A stretch of 22,923 bases of DNA from UBA2965 sp036526135 (GTDB lineage Bacteria; Pseudomonadota; Gammaproteobacteria; Pseudomonadales; Azotimanducaceae), in NCBI GenBank assembly GCA_036526135.1, contig DATCZA010000058.1, positions 1-22,923 of the forward strand, read 5' to 3'. The position numbers were made by a program, and so were the translations under genes. Shown here piece by piece: positions 9,098 through 15,592 of the stretch (within the stretch, counting starts at the first letter, position 1; every line of letters starts with the position of its first letter). The notes below the pieces were generated by a model. The model did not search any database and had not been told where the DNA came from. It saw only the letters and a program-made list of their open reading frames with translations.

Positions 9098-9496
9098 GTG
9101 CAATATCAGTCTTCGCTGAGCCGGTCGGGGCTCGAGACCCTGGCGATCGAGAGCTACTTCGGCAACGTGGACGCCAAGAACCTGGATGCCGTGCTCGATT
9201 GTTTTCACGACAACGCCATGATCACCGTGCAGACCGCGTTCACCACCCACGTCGGCAAGGATGGGATCCGCCGGATGTTCGTGGATTTCATGGGAGCCTA
9301 CAAAACCATCATCCATCGGGATTTCACCTGCACCATCGACGAGAAGAACGGCCGGATCGCCGCCTGCTTCACGGCGGAGCTGGAGGATCACGACGGCAAC
9401 TGGACCACCCTGCAGAACACCAACTTCTGGCGTGTCCGCGGCGACAGGTTCCAGGAGGTCTACATCTACATGAGCGGGGAGAATCCGCTGGTGTGA
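9098..9496 (+). CDS. SnoaL/NTF2-like fold protein, second of a tandem pair
   Basis: The product has 132 residues and is clearly paralogous to the preceding gene: AVLDCFHDNAMITV against MVLDCFHEDAVLTEV, GIRRMFVDFMGAY against GIRRMFEGLFDAH, and YMSGENPLV against YMSGENLLK. The start is a GTG at 9098, supported by AAAGGAGGA at 9082-9090 with 7-nt spacing. The paralogues have diverged in the middle region that lines the NTF2 pocket, so they may bind different ligands or form a heterodimer. It is the last gene of the DUF3604 cluster; the next gene is convergent. Confidence 0.82.
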   Translation: MQYQSSLSRSGLETLAIESYFGNVDAKNLDAVLDCFHDNAMITVQTAFTTHVGKDGIRRMFVDFMGAYKTIIHRDFTCTIDEKNGRIAACFTAELEDHDGNWTTLQNTNFWRVRGDRFQEVYIYMSGENPLV

Positions 9497-9538
9497 GCCC
9501 CTGGCGCCCGGGAGCCCATCGACGGCGGAAGAGCCAAG

Positions 9539-10495
9539 CTACCGTTGCCCGACGGCGAGCGCGAGCTTTCCGCGCACGTGCCCGGCCTGAGAGCGATCCA
9601 TGGCGAGTGCTGCTTGCTCGAGGGGAAACGATTCAATCTGAGCCGGCCGCAGGGCGCCGGCTTCGATGAGCCCCGTCAGGCGGCTGAGGTGCTGGCCGTT
9701 CGGCTCCGAGAAGACGCGCAGCCCGCGTATGCCGCGCTGGGCGCATAGGGCCTCGTCGGGCGCGTCGTTCAGCGCGGGCAAGGCGCCGCCGGGCCTGACC
9801 AGGTCGTAGCTCTCGCCCAGGACCTCGCCGCCAACGGTGTCGAAGACCACATCGAAGCCCGCTGGCACTTCGGACCCCATGACCTCGCCCAGATTTTCCT
9901 GCCGGTAGTCGATGATCCGGTGTGCGCCGAGCTCGCGGACATAGGCTGCGTTTGCCGCGCTGGTGGTGGCGAAAACCCGCGCGCCCGCATGGGCGGCCAG
10001 CTGCACCGCGAGGCTGCCCACGCCGCCGGCTGCGGCGTGGATCAGGATGGTCTGGCCAGCGGTCAGCCCCGCGAACTCGAAGAGCGATTGCCAGACGGTC
10101 AGGCCCGCCAGCGGGATGGTGGAGGTCTCAACGTCATCGAGGTTTGCGGGCGCGGGCGCGACGAAGCCAGCCGGCACCGTGACGAGCTCGGCATACGTGC
10201 CGCCGTGGACCACGGGCTTGCGGCAGTAGGCGTACACCCGGCTGCCGATCTGCATTTCAGTTACCCCGTCCCCCAGACCGGCGACCTCTCCGGCGGCATC
10301 CCAGCCCGGGATGATGGGAAACCGGTGGGGAAAGATTCCGTCGAAGAAGCCCTCGCGAATCTTCCAGTCCACCGGGTTGACGCTTGCCGCGTGAATCCGG
10401 ATGAGCACCTCTCCCGAGGCGGGCTCGGGTGTCGGCAACTCGCCGACCGTGAGAACCTCGGACCCGCCAAACCGCTCGTAGTAGACTGCACGCAT
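9539..10495 (-). CDS. Medium-chain dehydrogenase/reductase, quinone oxidoreductase-like (zinc-independent)
   Basis: The protein has 318 residues. The N-terminal GroES-like domain contains SVNPVDWKIREG and PGWDAAGEV. The Rossmann domain carries HAAAGGVGSLAVQLA at about 153-167, the nucleotide-binding glycine motif of quinone-oxidoreductase-type MDR proteins, which usually prefer NADPH. The cysteine and histidine ligands of zinc alcohol dehydrogenases are absent. The C-terminus (VRGKLALAV) is typical. It would reduce a quinone, enone or similar electrophile. It is divergent from the RidA-like gene with only 34 bp between the start codons, so the two may share a control region. Confidence 0.9.
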   Translation of the reverse strand: MRAVYYERFGGSEVLTVGELPTPEPASGEVLIRIHAASVNPVDWKIREGFFDGIFPHRFPIIPGWDAAGEVAGLGDGVTEMQIGSRVYAYCRKPVVHGGTYAELVTVPAGFVAPAPANLDDVETSTIPLAGLTVWQSLFEFAGLTAGQTILIHAAAGGVGSLAVQLAAHAGARVFATTSAANAAYVRELGAHRIIDYRQENLGEVMGSEVPAGFDVVFDTVGGEVLGESYDLVRPGGALPALNDAPDEALCAQRGIRGLRVFSEPNGQHLSRLTGLIEAGALRPAQIESFPLEQAALAMDRSQAGHVRGKLALAVGQR

Positions 10496-10529
10496 TCAAT
10501 CTGCCCCTCTTCGAACCAATGGAGCCCTC

Positions 10530-10928
10530 ATGGAGCCGCCCACCGAACCCCGCCTGATCAAGACGGATCCTGACCCGTTCGAGCCGTTCTGCATCGCCCA
10601 AGGTTATCAGGTGGGCAACCTGATTTTCCTGTCCGGCCAGGCGGCGCTGGATCTCCAGGGGAACGTCGTCGGTTCCGGCGACTTCGACCTGCAGGCCGAG
10701 CAGGCGCTGCGCAACGTTCAGATGCTCCTCGATCAGGCAGGCTCCGGCCTCGACAAGCTGATCAAGGTGACCATCTATCTGACCGACATGACGCAGTTCC
10801 CGAAGATCGTGGAGCTGCGGCGAAAGTGGTTCACGCCGCCGTACCCGGCGGACACCATCGTCGAGGTCCGTTCGCTGGCCCTGCCGGAGCTGATGATCGA
10901 AATCGACGCCATCGCCCTGGCCGGCTGA
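10530..10928 (+). CDS. RidA/YjgF/UK114 family protein
   Basis: The protein has 132 residues, the normal family length. FLSGQAALDLQGN, EQALRNVQMLLDQAGSGLDKLIKVTIYLTDM and the C-terminal LMIEIDAIA are family hallmarks. RidA proteins deaminate 2-aminoacrylate and other enamines and form trimers with a pocket arginine (Arg105 in the Salmonella protein, in a PAR-x-x-VEV context). Here that segment reads PADTIVEV, so Asp108 replaces the arginine and the classic imine deaminase activity is doubtful. Members outside the RidA group proper often serve catabolic pathways. GGAG at 10521-10524 precedes the ATG. It converges with the glutathione transferase gene, 11 bp away. Confidence 0.9.
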   Translation: MEPPTEPRLIKTDPDPFEPFCIAQGYQVGNLIFLSGQAALDLQGNVVGSGDFDLQAEQALRNVQMLLDQAGSGLDKLIKVTIYLTDMTQFPKIVELRRKWFTPPYPADTIVEVRSLALPELMIEIDAIALAG

Positions 10929-10939
10929 GGCGCTTCCCC

Positions 10940-11641
10940 TCAGCGTTGCTCCAGCTGTCGGGATCCGAAGAAAGCTTCGCGCGTTTTCTCGTCCGGGTCG
11001 CCGATCTTCATGACTTCTGCGAGCAGAGACGTGCCCCGCGCCACGGCCGGGCGCTGCGCAATGCGGTCTGCCCAGTCGGCCACGTTGGGAAACTCATCGA
11101 TGTCGATCTTGTGCAGCTCCCGGATGATCGGCATGCACCAGGGATAGGTGGCGATGTCTGCCAGCGAGTAGGCCGGCCCCCCGAGGTAGGCGCAGCTCGC
11201 CAGGCGCCGGTCCATCACGCCGTAGAGCCGTCGGGTTTCGTTGTGATAGCGCTCGATGGCGTAGGGCACCGGTTCGGGCGCGTAGCCCTGGAAGTGGCCG
11301 CACTGCCCGAACATGGGGCCGACGTTGGCATTCTGGAAAAACAACCACTGCAGCATGTCGTACCTCGCCGCCGTGCTCGACGGCCACAGGACGCCCGTCT
11401 TCTCCGCCAGGTAGAGCAGAATCGCGCCGGATTCGAACAGCGCGTAGGGCGTCCCGTCGGGTCCGCTGCGGTCCACGATGGCGGGGATGCGGTTGTTGGG
11501 GCTGATCTCGAGGAAGTCGGGATCGAACTGCTCCCCCTCGAGGATGTTGACCGGGTGCAGCTGGTACTCGCTGCCGATCTCCTCGAGCATGATGGCGACC
11601 TTGTGGCCGTTGGGCGTCGGCCAGTAGTAGAGGTCGATCAT
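10940..11641 (-). CDS. Glutathione S-transferase family protein (YfcG/YghU-like)
   Basis: The protein has 233 residues. The thioredoxin-like N-domain starts LYYWPTPNGHKVAIMLEE, with the T-P-N-x-x-K arrangement seen in YfcG/YghU (Nu-class) enzymes. NNRIPAIVD supplies the cis-proline strand and FESGAILLYLAEKTG the Glu-Ser glutathione contact. The C-domain contains LADIATYPW, the conserved helix cap. Nu-class enzymes often act as glutathione disulfide-bond reductases, and others in catabolic loci open epoxides or cleave ethers; which applies here is not visible. The ATG at 11641 overlaps the stop of the upstream glutathione transferase gene by 4 bp, so the two are co-translated. Confidence 0.9.
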   Translation of the reverse strand: MIDLYYWPTPNGHKVAIMLEEIGSEYQLHPVNILEGEQFDPDFLEISPNNRIPAIVDRSGPDGTPYALFESGAILLYLAEKTGVLWPSSTAARYDMLQWLFFQNANVGPMFGQCGHFQGYAPEPVPYAIERYHNETRRLYGVMDRRLASCAYLGGPAYSLADIATYPWCMPIIRELHKIDIDEFPNVADWADRIAQRPAVARGTSLLAEVMKIGDPDEKTREAFFGSRQLEQR

Positions 11642-12375
11642 CCCGTGCCGTGCTGTTTCTGCGCTGCCAGCACGGCCTGCACCTGTGCCTGGCAGAACTC
11701 GGCGCTCGAGTCGCCGACGAAATCCTTCAGGTAGTGGGACTGGACCGAGGGACGCTCAACGGCTTCGTCGAACCAGGCGGACAGCGCCGGTCGGCCGTCG
11801 CGCCACCTGAAATCGGGATGGATCGGATCCTTGGCCTCGTAGAATTCGGCCCTGAATCCCAGATAGCTGATCGCATGAAGCATAGCCGCGTGGCCGACGT
11901 CGAAATCGCCCCAGCCCCGCTCGGCGTCCCGCTCCAGCTTGTCCAGCCCGGCGATGAACTTGGGCCACAGCCACTCGAAAAGGCCGCGGTTCCACTCGCT
12001 TTCCGGCTTCCACTGCTCCATCACCATGACCACCGTCTGCTCGAAGATGGTGTCGCTGAGCGCCAGGCGCGTCACCGCGTCCCATCGCGCCGGGCCGGGC
12101 TCGGGGTACATGCGGCGGGCCCTGCTGGTGCCGTCGAGATATTCGCAGGCCGCCTGGCTGCCGTAGATGACCTGGCCTTCCCCGGTGACCAGGGTCGGCA
12201 CTTTGTTCAGAGGGTTGAGTGCTGAGATGTCGTAGGCGTCGCCCTGGTCGATGCCCTCGTTGTTCTTGAAGGGAAACGTGGCGACGAAGGTGATGTCGTC
12301 CCAGTGGCCGCACTCGTGAGCGGTGACCAGCACCTTGTGAATGAAAGTGTGGAAGGGTGAATAGAATATCCACAT
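11638..12375 (-). CDS. Glutathione S-transferase family protein, second subfamily
   Basis: The product has 245 residues from the ATG at 12375, chosen because GAGGGGGA lies about 8 nt upstream; a GTG at 12414 would add 13 unlikely residues. The N-domain reads MWIFYSPFHTFIHKVLVTAHE, a bacterial thioredoxin-fold start, then NPLNKVPTLVTGEG (cis-proline loop) and IYGSQAACEYLD (glutathione contact Ser). The C-terminal helical domain ends in FDEAVERPSVQSH. It belongs to a different subfamily from its overlapping neighbour, so the pair is not a recent duplication. The role is probably glutathione conjugation or reduction of an electrophilic intermediate. It is divergent from the membrane-anchored gene at 12523. 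Confidence 0.87.
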   Translation of the reverse strand: MWIFYSPFHTFIHKVLVTAHECGHWDDITFVATFPFKNNEGIDQGDAYDISALNPLNKVPTLVTGEGQVIYGSQAACEYLDGTSRARRMYPEPGPARWDAVTRLALSDTIFEQTVVMVMEQWKPESEWNRGLFEWLWPKFIAGLDKLERDAERGWGDFDVGHAAMLHAISYLGFRAEFYEAKDPIHPDFRWRDGRPALSAWFDEAVERPSVQSHYLKDFVGDSSAEFCQAQVQAVLAAQKQHGTG

Positions 12376-12522
12376 CAGCAGGTTCCCCCTCTTCGCTACC
12401 GGACCGACCCTCACGTCACTGGGGCGATGATGCCCGAACGTTCAGCCTGGCGCAGCAGTTCATTTCGCGGCAGCGATCCGTTAGCCTTTCCGGCCACACC
12501 TGGCGCCGCGAGGAGGGCAGGG

Positions 12523-12921
12523 GTGAAATTCGTTGGGTACCTGATCGGCTCGGTGGTCATCCTGGTCGTTCTGATCTTCGTCTCCCAGCTCGTCGCGTCC
12601 GAATCGGCGGAGGTGGTTGTGTTGACCAGCCAGGGGCCCGACGGCGGGCAGGACACCCGGTTGTGGGTGGTCGATCGGGACGGGCTGCAGTACCTGCGAG
12701 CCAGCCCTGACTCCGGCTGGTACCAGCGCCTGGCGGCGGAACCGCAGGTGCTGCTCGTCCGCAACGGAAACAGCGCCGCTTACCGTGCCGAGATCAGAAT
12801 GGCCCTCGCCGAGGACGTCAATCGTCTGATGCGGGAAAAGTACGGCTGGCGGGACGCGTACATCGAGTTTCTCATCGGCGATCGGATGGCAGCGGTGCCG
12901 GTCGCGCTCATTCCCGACTGA
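12523..12921 (+). CDS. Membrane-anchored putative FMN/F420 split-barrel protein (hypothetical)
   Basis: The product has 132 residues from a GTG at 12523, supported by AGGAGGG at 12511-12517. The first 25 or so residues (FVGYLIGSVVILVVLIFVSQLV) form one transmembrane helix. The remainder resembles the DUF385/F420-dependent split-barrel type: TRLWVVDRDGLQYLRA followed by GWYQRLAAEPQVLLVRNG, where such proteins have a W-Y/F-x-N-L-x-A-N-P pattern. The similarity is by eye and moderate, and cofactor binding is not demonstrated. An LLM-type, usually F420-linked oxidoreductase follows downstream after a terminator. A strong terminator right behind the stop suggests a single-gene unit. Confidence 0.65.
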   Translation: MKFVGYLIGSVVILVVLIFVSQLVASESAEVVVLTSQGPDGGQDTRLWVVDRDGLQYLRASPDSGWYQRLAAEPQVLLVRNGNSAAYRAEIRMALAEDVNRLMREKYGWRDAYIEFLIGDRMAAVPVALIPD

Positions 12922-12923
12922 TC

Positions 12924-12954
12924 GCCGGCCCCGCGTAGGCACGGGGCCGGCTTT
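12924..12954 (+). terminator. Rho-independent-like terminator
   Basis: GCCGGCCCCG (12924-12933) pairs perfectly with CGGGGCCGGC (12942-12951) across an 8-nt loop and is followed by TTT. It begins 2 nt after the stop codon of the 12523 gene. The GC-rich 10-bp stem is strong, while the T-tract is short. Confidence 0.7.
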
Positions 12955-13089
12955 GAGTTCTCTGCATGTCCTGGGAACCTTGCCGCGGAGAGATTGAGGC
13001 TTGAGCTTTTGCTTCCCGCGTAGTGAGATGCGGCAGTAAGTGAGGTCGTCACGCGGCCGTGAGTTCAGCCAAGCGAAGGAGCATTTGAG

Positions 13090-14109
13090 GTGAAGGATCT
13101 GAAACTGGGCCTGCAATTGGGTTACTGGGGCGCTGGACCCAACCCCGACATGGTGAAGGTCGCTCAGGAAGCAGAGCGTCTGGGCTACGATGCGATTTTC
13201 ACGGCCGAGGCGTGGGGCTCGGACGTCTTCACGCCGCTGGCCTGGATAGGGGCTCACACGGAGCGGATCAGGCTCGGGACCGGCATCGCTCAGCTTTCCG
13301 CCCGGGCGCCCACCGCCACGGCGATGGCCGCCCTGACCCTCGACCACCTTTCCAAGGGGCGCGTGATTCTCGGGCTCGGGGTGTCGGGACCGCAGGTCGT
13401 GGAGGGCTGGTACGGGCGCCCGTTCGGAAAGCCCCTCGCGCGTACCCGCGAGTACGTGAGCATCATCCGCCAGGTGCTCGAGCGCAAGGAGCCGGTGACC
13501 AACGACGGGGAGCACTATCCTTTACCGTACACGGGTGAGGGCTCGTGGGGACTTGGCAAGCCGCTGAAGTCCATCACCCACCCCTACCGATCCGATCTGC
13601 CGATCTTTCTTGGCGCAGAGGGGCCGAAGAACGTGGCCATGACCGCGGAGATCGCCGACGGCTGGCTGCCCCTCTACTACTCGCCCTATCGGCAGGAGGT
13701 CTACGCCGACCAGATCGCCCATGCCAAGCCCGGCTTCGAGATCATGCAGGGCGTCTCGGTGATCATCAACGACGACGTCGAGGAAGCGTTGATCCCGCTG
13801 AAGCGTAACCTGGCGCTGTACATCGGCGGCATGGGCGCGAAGTCCAGAAACTTCCACAACGAGCTGGTGCAACGCATGGGCTTCGCCGACGCGGCGGCCA
13901 AGATCCAGGATCTTTTCCTCTCCGGTCGCAAGGATGACGCCGCGGCGGCAGTTCCGACGGAGCTTGCCGACGAGATATCCCTGGTGGGATCCGTCGAGCG
14001 GATCAAGGACCGGCTGCAGGCATGGCGGGAGACGCCGGTGACCTCGCTGCTGGTCTCCACCCAGAACATCTCGCAGCTGAGAACGTTTGCCGAAATCGTG
14101 CTCGGTTGA
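13090..14109 (+). CDS. LLM class (luciferase-like) F420-dependent-type oxidoreductase, Rv3520c-like
   Basis: The protein has 339 residues. LKLGLQLGYWGAGP at the N-terminus, FTAEAWGSDVFTPLAWIGAHTERI at about 37-60, GTGIAQLSARAPTATAMAALTLDHLSKGR, and LGLGVSGPQVVEGWYGRPF match the luciferase-like TIM-barrel subfamily typified by mycobacterial Rv3520c. LGAEGPKNVAMTAEIADGWLP follows. The family uses F420 or FMNH2 for hydride transfer or monooxygenation; which cofactor is used in this organism cannot be decided here. The start is a GTG at 13090 with GAAGGAG at 13075-13081. The PNPOx-like flavoprotein gene follows 108 bp downstream and could be its functional partner. Confidence 0.9.
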   Translation: MKDLKLGLQLGYWGAGPNPDMVKVAQEAERLGYDAIFTAEAWGSDVFTPLAWIGAHTERIRLGTGIAQLSARAPTATAMAALTLDHLSKGRVILGLGVSGPQVVEGWYGRPFGKPLARTREYVSIIRQVLERKEPVTNDGEHYPLPYTGEGSWGLGKPLKSITHPYRSDLPIFLGAEGPKNVAMTAEIADGWLPLYYSPYRQEVYADQIAHAKPGFEIMQGVSVIINDDVEEALIPLKRNLALYIGGMGAKSRNFHNELVQRMGFADAAAKIQDLFLSGRKDDAAAAVPTELADEISLVGSVERIKDRLQAWRETPVTSLLVSTQNISQLRTFAEIVLG

Positions 14110-14173
14110 GCGGGTGAAGCTCGCCGGCCGAATCTCAGGTGCGTGGCAGGAGACCAACGTTGGGTCCAGCCCC

Positions 14174-14200
14174 TCGCTGACAACACCTTCGCTGACAACA
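14174..14200 (+). repeat. Two-copy direct repeat upstream of the PNPOx-like gene
   Basis: TCGCTGACAACA occurs at 14174-14185 and again at 14189-14200 with a 15-bp period, ending 17 bp before the ATG at 14218. It could be a tandem regulator half-site or a small slippage duplication. The period is a multiple of three, so it is also compatible with a coding extension from a GTG at 14143. Confidence 0.5.
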
Positions 14201-14217
14201 AATGGGGGATCAGCTCG

Positions 14218-14676
14218 ATGAGCGACGTTAAGGATGAAGACAGAGCGGCCTTTTTCGAGGCCGTCGATGCCGCCTGCAAGAAGGCGGTCTGGTGCGCGCT
14301 TGCATCGGTGGCCGGCGATCGGCCGAGAGTGCGCATCGTCCATCCAACCTGGGATGGGGAGGTGCTCTGGTTCGCCACCGGTCCCGACTCACCCAAGGCC
14401 AGACAGCTGCGTGAGAACCCGCACGTGGACATTCAGTACCAGGTGGCGCCGCCCGATTTCGTGCACGTGATGGTGCGCGGAACGGCAGAGCTGGTCACCG
14501 ATCAGGCGGCCAAGAATCATGCCTGGGAGGCCATCGACTACGATCTGACACAGTTCGGCTCCACGGGTCCCGATGATCCCAATTTCCTGCCGGTGCGTAT
14601 TACGCCCACCCGCGTAGAACTCTCTGAGATGTTCGGGTCCGTCAACAAGCGGGTCTGGCGCGCGGGCACACCGTAG
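14218..14676 (+). CDS. Pyridoxamine 5'-phosphate oxidase-like FMN-binding split-barrel protein
   Basis: The product has 152 residues from the ATG at 14218 (GGGGGAT lies about 9 nt upstream; a GTG at 14143 would add 25 low-complexity residues). The pattern is general-stress-protein-26/PNPOx-like: AVWCALASVAGDRPRVRIVHPTWDG, then LWFATGPDSPKARQLRENPHVDIQYQ, then FVHVMVRGTAELV, the strand order of FMN split barrels. VELSEMFG near the end is the typical closing strand. These proteins bind FMN, F420 or heme, and this one may work with the LLM oxidoreductase upstream. It converges with a methyltransferase-like pseudogene 5 bp downstream. Confidence 0.85.
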   Translation: MSDVKDEDRAAFFEAVDAACKKAVWCALASVAGDRPRVRIVHPTWDGEVLWFATGPDSPKARQLRENPHVDIQYQVAPPDFVHVMVRGTAELVTDQAAKNHAWEAIDYDLTQFGSTGPDDPNFLPVRITPTRVELSEMFGSVNKRVWRAGTP

Positions 14677-14681
14677 ACGCC

Positions 14682-15160
14682 TCAGCCGGCAAGGGGCAGT
14701 TGCCGGTCCGCCTGTTCGTGGATGTAGGTGCAGTAGTCCGGATGCCCATAGTTGTGATGGATGCAGACCTGCTCGTTCCAGCGGGCAGGCACGGCACGGG
14801 TGTGGCGGAAACCGGCGATGGGGGAAAGCTCCCGGTTCTCGTCGACCGAATTGTATTCGTGAATCGCGCGCCGTTGCCCGACCCGTTCTGAAAGGAGGCC
14901 CGTGTCGGTGCTCATGATGTCATCCATGTAGCAGAACGCGCGCGGCAGCCTGCCAGATGTAGGGAAGATCCCGGTAGTCTCTCGGTGCCGGTAGCCCTTT
15001 GCCGCTGTCGAAGCCCCATATCTCGATGCCGACGCCGAAAAGCGGTTCCACTTCCCTGGCAATGCGTTCCATCTCGACCAGCCCGTTGCCGCCCGCCACG
15101 CCAGGCTCGCTGGATGGCTCTGGTCGGATTCAAGAGATGTGGTACCACGCGGTCTAACAT
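14682..15160 (-). pseudogene. Remnant of a class I SAM-methyltransferase-like gene with internal deletions and frame changes
   Basis: A ribosome-binding site (GAGGAAA) precedes an ATG at 15160 giving MLDRVVPHLLNP. A second minus-strand frame then carries EPGVAGGNGLVEMERIAREVEPLFGVGIEIWGFDSGKGLPAPRDYRDLPYIW, with the GVAGG cofactor-loop-like motif, and runs into a stop near 14917. A third frame carries LPRAFCYMDDIMSTDTGLLSERVGQRRAIHEYN and continues in good protein-like sequence to a TGA at 14682. From memory of such proteins, the pieces are in the right order but about 50 residues are missing before GVAGG and about 75 between DLPYIW and LPRAFCYMDD. I read it as a decayed gene; no single frame is functional. 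Confidence 0.68.
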
Positions 15161-15592
15161 GGTGAGGTTTCCTCGGTTGTTTGAGATAGGCGGGCAGGTT
15201 CCGTTCCATTCTCGTCAGCTGCTGCTCAGTGGTTGCTGAGGGCTCAGCACGACCCATCTTGTCCGGCGCGCCGTGTGAGGCTGTGGCGCCATGAGCCAAG
15301 CGCCGAGCCCGATCAGGACATAGAAATAGGAGAACAGCGCGTTGTAGAAGTGCGTGGTGGTGGCTGCGGCAGTTTGTGCCGCCAATCCTGCTGACTGCGC
15401 GGCGTCGCTAGAGGGCCTGATCTCTCGACCCATGGGTTGAGCCCAGGCAGCTGGATTGAAGCTCCGATTATCCAGTATCGTTCCTCCTAATTACCTGATG
15501 GCTTTTGGGTTGCCAGGGGTCCGGATCACGGCGGTTGGCTGGGGCTGCTTGCGTCTTGGTCTCCATCCCCCTGGCTCAACGGAGACGACATC
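15161..15592. other. Sparse stretch with no confident gene
   Basis: These 432 bases separate the methyltransferase remnant from the Rieske gene. The only protein-like content is the 72-codon minus-strand frame at 15215-15433, listed separately. The last 100 bases should contain the Rieske promoter and ribosome-binding site (GGAGA at 15581-15585), but I cannot point to convincing promoter hexamers. I found no RNA gene or inverted repeats long enough for an insertion sequence. The low gene content next to a pseudogene suggests decay. Confidence 0.5.
15215..15433 (-). CDS. Possible small single-pass membrane protein or gene fragment
   Basis: This is a 72-residue frame from an ATG at 15433. The centre (FYNALFSYFYVLIGLGAWLM) is a plausible transmembrane helix and is followed by a basic stretch (HTARRTRW) that would face the cytoplasm. 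No ribosome-binding site is obvious and no family is recognised. It may be a real small protein, the C-terminal remnant of a larger membrane protein, or chance coding in a decaying region. The hydrophobic run with A/L/F/Y composition is the only reason to list it. Confidence 0.3.
   Translation of the reverse strand: MGREIRPSSDAAQSAGLAAQTAAATTTHFYNALFSYFYVLIGLGAWLMAPQPHTARRTRWVVLSPQQPLSSS

Noticed and set aside
8033..9391. Minus-strand open frame (452 codons) across the racemase and SnoaL-like genes
   Set aside because: Antisense shadow; the three plus-strand genes have good ribosome-binding sites and family motifs.
12481..13515. Minus-strand open frame (344 codons) across the split-barrel gene and the start of the LLM gene
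   Set aside because: It crosses a strong plus-strand terminator and two supported genes, and its product has no recognisable motif.
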